Below are positions 8,787-16,914 of a stretch of 64,000 bases of DNA, piece after piece. Within the stretch, counting starts at the first letter, position 1. Each line of letters starts with the position of its first letter. The notes under the pieces were generated by a model. It was not told the DNA's origin, ran no database searches, and saw nothing but the letters and a program-made list of their open reading frames with translations. The translations under genes were made by a program, and so were the position numbers. The stretch is from Neorhizobium galegae bv. orientalis str. HAMBI 540 (GTDB lineage Bacteria > Pseudomonadota > Alphaproteobacteria > Rhizobiales > Rhizobiaceae). The DNA lies in the NCBI RefSeq assembly GCF_000731315.1, contig NZ_HG938354.1, positions 1,302,001 through 1,366,000 of the forward strand, read 5' to 3'.

Positions 8787-9674
8787 TCAGAGAACTGATT
8801 TCTTTGGGAGCGCGTTCCGATCTCTCATGTCCGCTGGCACGGTCTTGGCTTCATGGGCGACAACGGTCTGCAAGAACCGCTCGAGCAGCGAGTTAAAGCT
8901 TTCCGGATTTTCCCAGAAAGGCGCGTGACCAACACCCTCCATCACATGAGCTTTGCCCTCGAAAAGCAACTGGATGTTCAGGCCCGACAGATAACTGAGT
9001 TTGACAAAAGGATCCCGTGAGCCGTTCACCAAGGCAATGGGTATGTCCGCCTGTTCGACCGTGCGGCGCTGATCGATCCCCTGCCCCCTCAGCATTGTGC
9101 GCGAGAAAATGGCCCGCAACCTTCCGTCAGAGCGCGCGATCGCGTCCTGAAAAGATGAATTGGTCGTGCCTCCGAAGCAGAGAGACTGAAACCGCTCCAC
9201 GTCGCGGGACGTAAAACTCTGTTTTGATGCAAGAAGAATATCGAAAGACGGGCTAAAACCCCGCAGCATCCCGATGAGTCCGTTTGAGACGGGGGGCGTG
9301 CCGCATAACATGAGGCCCGAAATGCCCTTTCCGCTGCCCGCCATCTCAACCGCGACATGGCCGCCAAGTGACCATCCGAATACAGGGAAGCGGTGAAGGC
9401 CCAAGCGGGCGGCCACCTCGCCTATGCAGTCGGCAAGACCGGTGACGGTGTAGGTCGATTGCGGATCTCGGGCATCGCTCGATTCGCCGTGGCCCGGAAG
9501 ATCGATCGCAATCAGCCGCCAGTTCCGGGACAGATGGCTTTGTAATTGCCGGGCGAACACGTGCCTGGAACTGCCGGAGCCGTGTATCATAACCAGCGGC
9601 GCTGCCCCAGTCATTGTGTCGCTGATGCGCACGGACCCGTGGCGGGTGTCGATTGTACGGTCAAATACGGCCAT
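8787..9674 (-). CDS. Alpha/beta hydrolase fold protein
   Basis: A soluble esterase, lipase or C-C hydrolase-like enzyme of 295 aa. The oxyanion region MIHGSGSSRHVF, the following IDLPGHGESSD and the nucleophile elbow GWSLGGH are visible, and the catalytic His lies in GVGHAPFWENPE near the C-terminus, with acid in NGSRDPF. I chose the ATG at 9674 (MAVFDRTIDTRHG...), which gives a standard family N-terminus. The frame stays open upstream to a GTG at 9797, but the extra 41 residues look unlike the family. The substrate is unknown. It stands alone between the LigD relic and the divergent methyltransferase gene. Confidence 0.85.
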   Translation of the reverse strand: MAVFDRTIDTRHGSVRISDTMTGAAPLVMIHGSGSSRHVFARQLQSHLSRNWRLIAIDLPGHGESSDARDPQSTYTVTGLADCIGEVAARLGLHRFPVFGWSLGGHVAVEMAGSGKGISGLMLCGTPPVSNGLIGMLRGFSPSFDILLASKQSFTSRDVERFQSLCFGGTTNSSFQDAIARSDGRLRAIFSRTMLRGQGIDQRRTVEQADIPIALVNGSRDPFVKLSYLSGLNIQLLFEGKAHVMEGVGHAPFWENPESFNSLLERFLQTVVAHEAKTVPADMRDRNALPKKSVL

Positions 9675-9876
9675 AAGCTGCGGATCCCAAAAGCACAGCT
9701 TCAAGTCTTGCACAACAATGTCTACGGCAGGTGCATGATCATCGTAAACCGGATATAAACAAGGTTGCGTCGGCACGAAGCATTTCGATGCAGTCACGTG
9801 TCATACATGGATCATTTGCATTGGCGATGCATACGGGTTAGGTCTGTCGGCAGCAGCAATTGTAACCAACCTTAAA

Positions 9877-10446
9877 ATGGTGGGCATCAAGATGCACGTT
9901 CTTCTCGACTTGATCATTTCGATTGCCAGCCTCACTATCGTCGGGTTCTACGCGTGGTCGTTGCGCGGCCATTTCAACTCGCCGAAGATGGAAGCCGGAG
10001 CAAAGCTGATCTCGGTCGTGGTCATCGTCACCACAGCGTTTTTCCTGTACCTAGTCTGGTCCGGGGCACAGACGCGATGGGTACAGATAGTAGGACTGGG
10101 ATTTGAACTCGGGGCGGCGAGCTTATTCTGGTGGGCAGTATCGGCGTCGAGAAAGGCCAGGTTGCGCTTTGCCTTCGACCAAGAATTCCCAGATAGTCTT
10201 GTCACCGACGGCCCCTACCGATACCTGCGGCACCCATTTTACACGTCCTACCTGCTGTTCTGGTGCGGATGGGGGCTTGCTTCTTGGTCGATATGGTCGA
10301 TCGTGCCGGTCTTATTTTTTACGATTGTCTATGTGATTGCAGCCCGCAACGAGGAGAGGAAGTTCTCTCTATCACCGCTGGCATCCGAATATGAAGCCTA
10401 TCGGCGCAAGACCGGCTTCCTGACACCACGGTTTGATCAGCGATAG
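9877..10446 (+). CDS. Isoprenylcysteine carboxyl methyltransferase (ICMT/PEMT)-like membrane methyltransferase
   Basis: An integral membrane protein of 189 aa with five or so hydrophobic segments. The C-terminal signature GPYRYLRHPFYTSYLLFWCG followed by RNEERKFS (about 108-160) is the SAM-binding and catalytic region shared by ICMT and phospholipid N-methyltransferases. In bacteria lacking prenylated proteins such enzymes methylate lipids or other small hydrophobic molecules; the substrate here is unknown. No clear RBS precedes the ATG at 9877; the ATG at 9892 is an alternative start. It is divergent from the hydrolase gene by about 200 bp and has no operon partner. Confidence 0.8.
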   Translation: MVGIKMHVLLDLIISIASLTIVGFYAWSLRGHFNSPKMEAGAKLISVVVIVTTAFFLYLVWSGAQTRWVQIVGLGFELGAASLFWWAVSASRKARLRFAFDQEFPDSLVTDGPYRYLRHPFYTSYLLFWCGWGLASWSIWSIVPVLFFTIVYVIAARNEERKFSLSPLASEYEAYRRKTGFLTPRFDQR

Positions 10447-10771
10447 CCTATCTCTGAGGGAGGGTAGCGCGTTGCGCGTTCTATGGACGCTTCCGGTCCA
10501 GGACCGGGGCGTCCAATGTAACTGTTGTCGCCGGGTTGGGGAAACCCCAGGGCTTTCCGTTGAAGCTCTGCGTGCCGAGGATGGCCCGACTGGCTCACGA
10601 GGCTTACCTCTGCTCCGAACGAACTGCTATTTGGCCGGCACCCGTGGTTTCCCTCCGACTCCCGCGCCGCCACGCTAGAATTCCTTCATCGACACCCGGC
10701 ATTTGCCTGGTGCCACAGGTCGATACTTTTGTAACGTATATAGCAAATGCCGCAATAACTAAACAAACCCC
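10447..10771. other. Non-coding interval with a strong hairpin (10485-10514)
   Basis: No convincing gene is visible. An imperfect 30-nt dyad at 10485-10514 pairs GGACG with CGTCC and CCGGTCC with GGACCGG around a single A. No T-run follows it, so it is not a typical Rho-independent terminator. It could be a REP-like unit or the 3' end of the preceding transcript. Confidence 0.5.
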
Positions 10772-11013
10772 AAAGTTCCGTTCCCTATCCAGACCGTGAT
10801 ATCGGCTGCCAAGAGGCGCTGGAGCAGCCCTGTCTTGAGCTGGCAAAGGGGTTGACCCCTGACAACGTGGCGGAGACGGCCGGTGGCAATCTTCCTCCGG
10901 TGCTGAAAGGCCTCGCACTGCGTGCGGAAAACGTTGGCTGGACCGTTGAGGAAGCGGAAGTCGCGATCAACGAACTGGCCCAGAACCTGCTGGATGAGAT
11001 GTCACTCATGTAG
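10772..11013 (+). pseudogene. Unidentified gene remnant lacking a start codon
   Basis: An open frame of about 80 codons ends at the TAG 11011-11013 and contains CQEALEQPCLELAKGLTPDN and GWTVEEAEVAINELAQNLLD. Its helical, amphipathic composition and codon use look coding, but no start or RBS precedes it, so it appears 5'-truncated. I do not recognise the family with confidence. Confidence 0.45.
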
Positions 11014-11108
11014 GCCGACGGCGATGGTTCAAGATTTGGCGTTGGACTTGTCGGCCGCCAGGTGAGCTAGTCCGAGTCGATGATAGGGATATTTTGGATG
11101 AAATCACT

Positions 11109-11342
11109 TCATTGATGGCTTCCGGAACCAAGACTTCGGCCAGCCAGCATGTCGCCTGCATCATTCGAAATCCGCACGCTCCAGAACGTGAACTCCCGGC
11201 GCGTCCGAAAACAATCGGCTACCAAGTCACGAATGCCTTGTCGGGATTCGGTCCTCGCAGCCTCCAGATCGGGAAGTTCCGACCCATCCGGGTCCTCGAT
11301 GTGATCCCTCAAATCATTGAGATGAAAGAAATACCTCGACAT
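11109..11342 (-). CDS. DUF6894 small protein
   Basis: A 77-aa cytoplasmic protein starting MSRYFFHLNDLRDHIEDPDG and continuing SELPDLEAARTESRQG, the hallmark of the DUF6894 family common in Rhizobiales, often in several copies per genome. RBS GGAG lies 6 nt before the ATG. Function is unknown. It stands alone, convergent with nothing obvious, in a region of small and decayed genes; 11343-11604 holds no recognisable gene. Confidence 0.85.
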   Translation of the reverse strand: MSRYFFHLNDLRDHIEDPDGSELPDLEAARTESRQGIRDLVADCFRTRREFTFWSVRISNDAGDMLAGRSLGSGSHQ

Positions 11343-11604
11343 TGTGTGCTCCGCTTGCGCCTAGACGCGGGGAGACGCTCCAACACGGTCTTCCACCGCA
11401 ACTTTAGCACGGGTTGGGGGGGCTGTTGAATACGTTAGAGCTGGCGAGAAATATGGCGATGGCTGCCAGCCGCTCTGGGTTATCCTGCCATTCTTATTGC
11501 GATTTGTTTCGTTTGCACTCTGGGCAGCCGCCAACGAGCACACCGCGCATCGGTGAGCAATCGAGCTTTAGCGCTAACTCAGAAAATCCTATAAGGTCGA
11601 AACG

Positions 11605-11631
11605 AAAAAGCCCCTCCTCACGGAAGGGCTT
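11605..11631 (-). terminator. Rho-independent terminator of the GCG_CRPN gene
   Basis: On the minus strand a hairpin AAGCCC.TCC-GTGA-GGA.GGGCTT with one mismatch is followed by five T residues. It begins 5 bp after the stop codon of the gene at 11636-11941. Confidence 0.8.
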
Positions 11632-11635
11632 GCTT

Positions 11636-11941
11636 TCATAGCCAGTCGCGGCGTTCGCGCCTATCGCGACCGTCTCGCCAATCCCGCCGAGGCGGGCCGC
11701 GACGGTCGTCCCATCCATCGCGCCGGTCTCGGTGATAATACCGCGGCGGCGGCGGTGGCGCCCACCGGCTGGGCCGGCAAAATCCGCGACGGGTCAATTC
11801 AAAACCACGGCCACATGCACGATCCACTAACTGAACGTTGGGATTCGGCGGGACAGTGATTCCGTCGGCCGGCATCGAGTTGGCTGGACCAGCAAACAAT
11901 CCAGCCACCAATAGGCCAGCTGCCAAAAGTACATTGCGCAT
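11636..11941 (-). CDS. Secreted GCG_CRPN-type small protein
   Basis: A 101-aa exported protein. Residues 1-22 (MRNVLLAAGLLVAGLFAGPA) form a signal peptide. The CGRGFELTRRGFC segment (about 46-58) has the two-cysteine spacing of the GCG_CRPN family, and the tail is proline- then Arg/Asp-rich (PPPPPRYYHRD, DGWDDRRGPPRR). The start is set by the strong GGAGGAA at 11945-11951; the frame continues upstream but without export signal. The function is unknown; such proteins are frequent in Rhizobiales and are presumed periplasmic. A terminator follows. Confidence 0.82.
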   Translation of the reverse strand: MRNVLLAAGLLVAGLFAGPANSMPADGITVPPNPNVQLVDRACGRGFELTRRGFCRPSRWAPPPPPRYYHRDRRDGWDDRRGPPRRDWRDGRDRRERRDWL

Positions 11942-12138
11942 TTTCTTCCTCCATGTGGCGGCACTTAGCGCGCTGGTCGATGAACGGTGCCTGAATAGCT
12001 TCATCCCGCATACACGCAGCGCGCGCAAAATCATTGAGCTTTTTGGCTGCGAAGCAGTCTGAGATGAACGTGAAGAACATCGAGCGCGCCATATGTCGCT
12101 CGATAGATCCCGCGATCTGAGCCACGCGGGAGCGTCAG

Positions 12139-12450
12139 TCACCGGTAACCGGCTTGGCCCCATCCGCCTCACCAACGCGCTGATCGAGCATCTGCGCCGT
12201 CAGCCTCACGCTGCTATCGTCAATCTCAGCTCGGACCTAGCCTTCGTGTCGCTGGTGATCGCCCAACCTATTCCGTGATCTAGGCCGTCATCCCCAGCTA
12301 TACGGTCTCGCTCCGTGCAGTCCCGAGGGACAAAATCGAGGTCATCGAGCTGGTCCCGCTGGCCGTGCAGACGGACCTGACACCGGCCAAAAGTCCAATG
12401 AGCGCTTCATTCCGCTCGATATCTCTACTGATCGGGTCATGTCTTGCGCG
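12139..12450 (+). pseudogene. Decayed short-chain dehydrogenase (SDR) fragment
   Basis: SDR text is spread over three frames. First LTNALIEHLRRQPHAAIVNL SSDLAF (the NxSS strand) near 12170-12240; then SYTVSLR...KIEVIELVPLAVQTDL near 12295-12385; then NERFIPLD at about 12395. The Rossmann N-terminus is missing and the active-site YxxxK region is broken around 12270-12300 by stops. Resembles DltE/YdfG-like oxidoreductases. Not functional. Confidence 0.75.
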
Positions 12451-12829
12451 TGCTCGCCAAGGGAATCCTGACTCTTCAGTTTTTCCAGGGAGTGAGCTCC
12501 TCGCATTCGCTCGCATCAAGAGCAAAATGAGGTATGTACATCATTGTGAAGATATATCAGTTATTGCCGAGGAACTATCATCAGCTGTCCACGCCATCCG
12601 GAGCGGCGGCCGCGATCTAAACCGGTCGCGCCGGACAAGCGAGCGTATGGGCTTTTCTATCACGCGAAAATGGGCCGGAGACAAAGTCTCACGGCCCAAG
12701 TTTTTCTCATCGACGCGTAGGGAGGACAATGCGTCGAGAACCCAATGGTAGCGAATCATGGTTAACGAAGCGTAAACGCTGCTCGGTGTGTGTGTGTCGC
12801 GCGGCTCGTGGCTCTGAGACGGAGATTTT
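12451..12829. other. Interval without recognisable gene
   Basis: Open frames of up to about 70 codons exist on both strands but none has an RBS, family-like text or convincing codon use. It separates two decayed genes and is probably degraded coding sequence. A short GTGTGTGTGTG run lies at about 12786-12796. Confidence 0.4.
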
Positions 12830-12988
12830 CCCTTTCATGGCCTCAGGACGTCCGAACAGAAAACCCTGCAATTGATGCGGAGCCTTGTCAGCGACGCGAG
12901 TGCGTTGTGCTTCCGTTTCAATGCCCTCGACGACGACCGTCAGGCCAAGGCTCTTGCCGAGCGCCAAGGCGCAGTCAATGACGACCTT
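12830..12988 (-). pseudogene. C-terminal remnant of an EAL-domain (cyclic-di-GMP phosphodiesterase) gene
   Basis: The minus frame reads VIDCALALGKSLGLTVVVEG then IETEAQRTR and LQGFLFGRPEAM, the last two conserved strands of an EAL domain (usual VVAEGVET ... QGYLFGRP). An in-frame TGA stands directly upstream and the catalytic EAL motif and metal ligands are absent. A relic only. Confidence 0.75.
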
Positions 12989-13075
12989 TCAGCAACCTGC
13001 AGATCTATTAGGCCGTTTGGAACCGGGAGGCCGCCAAACGGTTTCATATGCGGCCTGTCAATTGGAACGCCTCCT

Positions 13076-13532
13076 ATGCAAGATACACCTTCAGCATCTC
13101 CGGCCGTAGCGTCGCTTCATGACGAGCAAGCCCGCCAGAGGACTGCTCGAGCAGATCTCAACCAAGGTTTGGAAGATGCGTTTCCGGCGTCAGATCCTGT
13201 TGCCGGGACCGCAACAACGACGGCGGGGCGAACAGACGATATCGCGAAAATCCGAATCGCGAGTTCGCTCCTCGCGTCGACCAGGCACTGGCGGCGGTTA
13301 GTGGGCGGAACAGCACCCAATCTAGCGATTTCGCCCGGGAAGAGCTCCACGCAATGCGAGCGGAGGTGAAGCAGATGGCTGCCTCCACTCGGGGACTCCT
13401 TTCGGCATCTGGTCGTGTGACCGTCGGCGGGGTCGACACGATGGCGAAGCAGGTCGGTGATCGCATACAAGCTCGTCCATTCGCTACCATCGGCTGGCTG
13501 CCGTGATCGGTTATGTCTTGGGAATGACGAGA
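13076..13532 (+). pseudogene. DUF883/ElaB-like membrane-anchored protein gene with two frameshifts
   Basis: The first frame from the ATG at 13076 includes DLNQGLEDAFPASDP, a segment I associate with short Rhizobiales proteins. After a shift near 13250 the second frame reads VDQALAAVSG, ARPFATIG and GGVDTMAKQVGDRI, the helix before the C-terminal hydrophobic tail of DUF883-like proteins. A second shift near 13491 gives AAVIGYVLGMTR and the stop at 13530-13532, which overlaps the malQ start as ATGA. The preserved overlap suggests the gene was once coupled to malQ and broke recently. Confidence 0.65.
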
Positions 13533-15409
13533 TGAGTAAGCGCCCTCGCTCAGACGTGGCTGAAAAGATCGGCCGGTTGGCTTTAGATTACGGCTTGGAG
13601 CCCGAGCGGCCGTCACCGGACGGGCGGGCGGTCCTTGTCTCCAGCGAAACCAAACGCCAACTTTTGCGTGCTTTGAACGTAGATATCGACAGGGAATACA
13701 AAGATTCTCCATCTGCTCTCGACGAACCGGCGCGCCGGTCATCGCTCGACCGCAACTCACAGTGTTTCCTGCCGGCATTGCTGTCGAGCGAGCGGATCTG
13801 GGGTCTCAGCCTGCAACTCTACGAGCTCCGCTCGCAGCGGAACTGGGGCATAGGCGACTTCGAGGACCTCAAGGTCATCATCGATCTGGTCTCGTCGCTG
13901 GGCGGCGATTTCGTCGGGCTGAACCCGATGCATGCCCCGTTCCTGGCCGACGCTGGTCGCTGCAGTCCATATGAGCCGTCAAGTCGGTTCTTCCTCAATC
14001 CGCTGTATATCGCTGTGGACAAGCTTCCCGGCTTCGATGTCGATGATGCGCAGCAGAAGAGGATGACCGCGGCGCTTCGCGGTACCGACCTCGTTGAATA
14101 TGGCAGCGTGGCGTCTGCAAAGCTGTCGGCGTTGCGATCGATATGGGAACGCTGGAAGAGGGACGGCAACTGTGGGCCTTACAGCCAGCAGGATTTCGGC
14201 GCGTTTTCCGAGGCTCAGGGTAAAGCGCTCCAGCGCCATGCCCTGTTTGAGACCCTATCGGAGGAAATGGTCCGGCGCGGTTTTACCGCAGGCTGGCACA
14301 GCTGGCCACAAGAATATCGCGACCCGCAAGACCCGGCCGTAGCGTCATTCGCCATCAAGCACGACGACGAGGTTCGGTTTCATGTTTGGCTTCAATGGCT
14401 CACGCATAGGCAGCTTTCCGAAACTGCCGAGCATGCCCGCACTGCAGGTCTACGCATCGGGCTATATCTTGATCTTGCAGTCGGTGAGGCGCTGGATGGA
14501 TCGGCGACCTGGAGCGACCGCGATGTCTACCTCACGGGAGCGACGGTCGGGAGTCCGCCCGACCCGTTCGCGCCCAACGGTCAGGACTGGAGCTTGGCCG
14601 GGTACCAGCCCGGCCGGATCGCTTCCGGAGACGATTCTCCGTTCCGGCGCATAGTATCGCAAGCGATGCGATATGCGGGTGCGATCCGTATCGACCATGC
14701 CGCTGTCCTTCGGCGTCTTTATCTTGTTCCTCTCGGCAGCACACCGGCAGACGGCGCCTATGTTACCTATCCGGAGGACAAGCTGCTGCAAATCCTGGCC
14801 GAAGCGTCCACGAAATACCGCTGCATCGTCATCGGCGAGGACCTTGGGCTTCTTCCGGATGGATTGCGGGACGAACTCGCCGCTGCGTGCATCCTGTCCT
14901 ACCGAATTCTCTCCTATGAACGTGATGACAAGAGCTTCAAGCCTGCCTCCGCATACCCTCGGCTGGCGCTTGCGTGTATCTCCACCCATGACCACCAGAC
15001 GCTAGCCGGCTGGTGGCGGGGCGCCGATATCGCCATGCGTGGCGACCATGGCATCGTCTCCGAACAGTTGACCGAGCAACATGAGGCCGAACGTCAGGAC
15101 GAACGCCGATTTCTCCTTGACGCGCTTGAGGCGCAAGAACGCCATCAGGAGGTCGACATCGACGGTTTGGCCGAGCTCACGATAAAGGCGCATCGCTTCA
15201 TTGCGAAAACACCGAGCCTGCTGGCTGCGGTTCGCCTCGCCGATCTGTCGGACGAAAAGCGGCCGACGAACGTTCCCGGAACAAGCGAAAGCTATCCCAA
15301 TTGGCGGCCCAAACTTTCGGTATCTATCGAAGATCTGCGGACGTTACCGTTGGTCAAAGCGGTGTCCGGAGCAATGCGCGAAGGCCGCGCTTCACAATCC
15401 GAAACCTAG
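13532..15409 (+). CDS. malQ: 4-alpha-glucanotransferase (GH77 amylomaltase)
   Basis: Transfers alpha-1,4-glucan segments between maltodextrins in the cytoplasm. 625 aa, within the family range. GH77 landmarks in order: an N-terminal extension, SPYEPSSRFFLNPLYI, the nucleophile region AIRIDHAAVLRRL, the acid/base motif GEDLGLLP, and the late Asp region STHDHQTLAGWW. The ATG at 13532 overlaps the stop of the broken upstream gene (ATGA); the frame is open further upstream but that part overlaps coding sequence. No other glycogen or trehalose genes are nearby, so its pathway partners are elsewhere. Confidence 0.92.
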   Translation: MSKRPRSDVAEKIGRLALDYGLEPERPSPDGRAVLVSSETKRQLLRALNVDIDREYKDSPSALDEPARRSSLDRNSQCFLPALLSSERIWGLSLQLYELRSQRNWGIGDFEDLKVIIDLVSSLGGDFVGLNPMHAPFLADAGRCSPYEPSSRFFLNPLYIAVDKLPGFDVDDAQQKRMTAALRGTDLVEYGSVASAKLSALRSIWERWKRDGNCGPYSQQDFGAFSEAQGKALQRHALFETLSEEMVRRGFTAGWHSWPQEYRDPQDPAVASFAIKHDDEVRFHVWLQWLTHRQLSETAEHARTAGLRIGLYLDLAVGEALDGSATWSDRDVYLTGATVGSPPDPFAPNGQDWSLAGYQPGRIASGDDSPFRRIVSQAMRYAGAIRIDHAAVLRRLYLVPLGSTPADGAYVTYPEDKLLQILAEASTKYRCIVIGEDLGLLPDGLRDELAAACILSYRILSYERDDKSFKPASAYPRLALACISTHDHQTLAGWWRGADIAMRGDHGIVSEQLTEQHEAERQDERRFLLDALEAQERHQEVDIDGLAELTIKAHRFIAKTPSLLAAVRLADLSDEKRPTNVPGTSESYPNWRPKLSVSIEDLRTLPLVKAVSGAMREGRASQSET

Positions 15410-15424
15410 GACGAGCGGATAAGA

Positions 15425-15603
15425 GTGGCGCTCCAGGCCACCGCATCCGACATCGATCGGATGCAGAGGGTTGCGAGACACAAAAAGCCGCGGGGAGTGC
15501 AATGCTAGCCGTCGATGAACTGAAACGAACGATCCGTTCCCGCCCGATGGCGGCTGTCGCGATTGCCGGTTTGCTCGGCCATATTATCGGGTTAGGCGGC
15601 TGA
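15425..15603 (+). pseudogene. Second DUF883-like remnant, frameshifted
   Basis: A GTG-started frame reads ALQATASDIDRMQRVARHKK; after a shift near 15495 a second frame gives VDELKRTIRSRPMAAVAIAG and LLGHIIGLGG before the stop. This is the helix plus glycine-rich C-terminal membrane anchor of ElaB/DUF883 proteins. Too short and broken to be functional. Confidence 0.6.
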
Positions 15604-16056
15604 CACCTGCCGGAAGCTCCGATCGAGGTGGTCGGTCGATGGCGCCGCACTGAAAGATGAGACAGGTCGTACGGATGTGTCCGGCGGAAAAAGCAAAGCG
15701 GCCCGCCTCGCCGCCGATCACAGAGCCGAGCAATTATCCATTCGGTTCGTTAGATCGCGACAGCTTGAAAGCAAGCCCTGAAATCTGGCGATTCAATCGT
15801 CACGCGTTGATGGTCGAGCACCAACTTCGCCCGCTCTTCGGCTTCTTCATGGCTCACACCCTCCCAACAGCCGTCTACCCGAGCAACCTGGCAAGGCTAT
15901 TTACCGAGCGTGATGGACCAGGCGCACTGGATACACATTGAAACACGCCCACGCAAAAAAGGAATCCTACCGCGAGATTATTATTAGTCTACTGTTTCTA
16001 TAGAGAAACCCATTGAAGGACTAGGGTGCCCTGTCAGCATTTTACAGGAGAGACAG
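15604..16056. other. Upstream region of the ABC operon; possible short gene on minus strand
   Basis: No certain gene. On the minus strand around 15771-15880 a frame reads HEEAEERAKLVLDHQRVTIE, which looks protein-like but lacks an ATG and is under 45 codons. The stretch 15975-16010 (TTATTATTAGTC, CTATAGAG) is AT-rich and is the likely promoter area of the following operon. AGGAGAG at 16046-16052 is the RBS of the next gene. Confidence 0.45.
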
Positions 16057-16914
16057 ATGGACGCATCGCTATATCGCTTCACGCTATCCCCAAACGGCCC
16101 CGTCTTCGACCTGCCGATCTACGTGGCTTTGGAGGAGGGCATTTTTGAGAAGAATGGCCTCAAGGTTGAATTTGTCAGCAAATACGACCCCCAAAGCTCT
16201 TCGCAGGACCCGTTCAAGCGCCAGAAGGAAGCGCTGTACGAAGCCGGAGCGGCGTCGGCTTATAACCTTTGCGAATGGGCAGGGCTCGACCGGTCAGAAA
16301 AGAGCACTCGCGGCAGTCAAGTGTTCGGACTGAGGCCCGCCGTTGCAGCGCAGGCGATCATCACCTTCGATGACGAGATCCAGGAGCCGCGCGATCTGGA
16401 AAACGTCGCCGTCGGCATCAATGAACTGACGGGCTCGCACTATACGACCCTTCAGCTGCTTGAAGGTGCCATCCCCCGAGACAGCATCATCGTGGAACAT
16501 GCCGGCCCTCCGCATGAGCGCTACCAGTCCCTGAAGGACGGCAAGCTCAAGGCCATCGCCATCATGGAGCCTTTCATTAGTCTTGCCCTCAAGGAAGGCG
16601 CGCACATCGTGGCCGTCAACTTCTATCGAGGGGCTGAGGTCATCTCGCCGGACGTCCCGGCTGACAAGCGTGGCGCTTACGTCGCGTCGGTCAACGAGGC
16701 TGCCGATCTGATCCGCGCTGATTTTGCTCGCTACAAGCACCATGTGGTGGCTGAGCTGAATGGTCGCCTGGCGCCCGAGGAACTGGCGTCGCACTTCGTC
16801 CACTATGCGCATTCCAGGCCGCTCGATGAAAAGCGCTTCGACTACACCTATGAATGGATGAAGACTTGGAACCTGACCAAGGGGACCAGCGAATACAAGC
16901 GGCTTGTCGCCTGA
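16057..16914 (+). CDS. NMT1/SsuA-fold substrate-binding-like protein without signal peptide
   Basis: A 285-aa protein with the type-2 periplasmic-binding fold seen in sulfonate, nitrate and taurine binding proteins: LPIYVALEEGIFEKNGLKVE at about 22-41, EPRDLENVAVGIN, and AIMEPFISLAL. Unusually the N-terminus (MDASLYRFTLSPNGPVFDLP) has no export signal, and a clear RBS (AGGAGAG) fixes this start. It may therefore act in the cytoplasm as an enzyme or sensor, like other NMT1-fold enzymes, rather than as a binding protein. Its stop overlaps the start of the next gene by one base. Confidence 0.8.
   Translation: MDASLYRFTLSPNGPVFDLPIYVALEEGIFEKNGLKVEFVSKYDPQSSSQDPFKRQKEALYEAGAASAYNLCEWAGLDRSEKSTRGSQVFGLRPAVAAQAIITFDDEIQEPRDLENVAVGINELTGSHYTTLQLLEGAIPRDSIIVEHAGPPHERYQSLKDGKLKAIAIMEPFISLALKEGAHIVAVNFYRGAEVISPDVPADKRGAYVASVNEAADLIRADFARYKHHVVAELNGRLAPEELASHFVHYAHSRPLDEKRFDYTYEWMKTWNLTKGTSEYKRLVA

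Noticed and set aside
10604..10918. 104-codon minus-strand open frame
   Set aside because: Overlaps a more coding-like plus-strand remnant; Arg/Pro-rich shadow composition.
12541..12759. 72-codon minus-strand open frame
   Set aside because: No RBS or family-like text; neighbouring DNA is clearly decayed.
15657..15941. 94-codon plus-strand open frame
   Set aside because: No RBS and composition switches along its length; the opposite strand looks at least as coding. Left unassigned.
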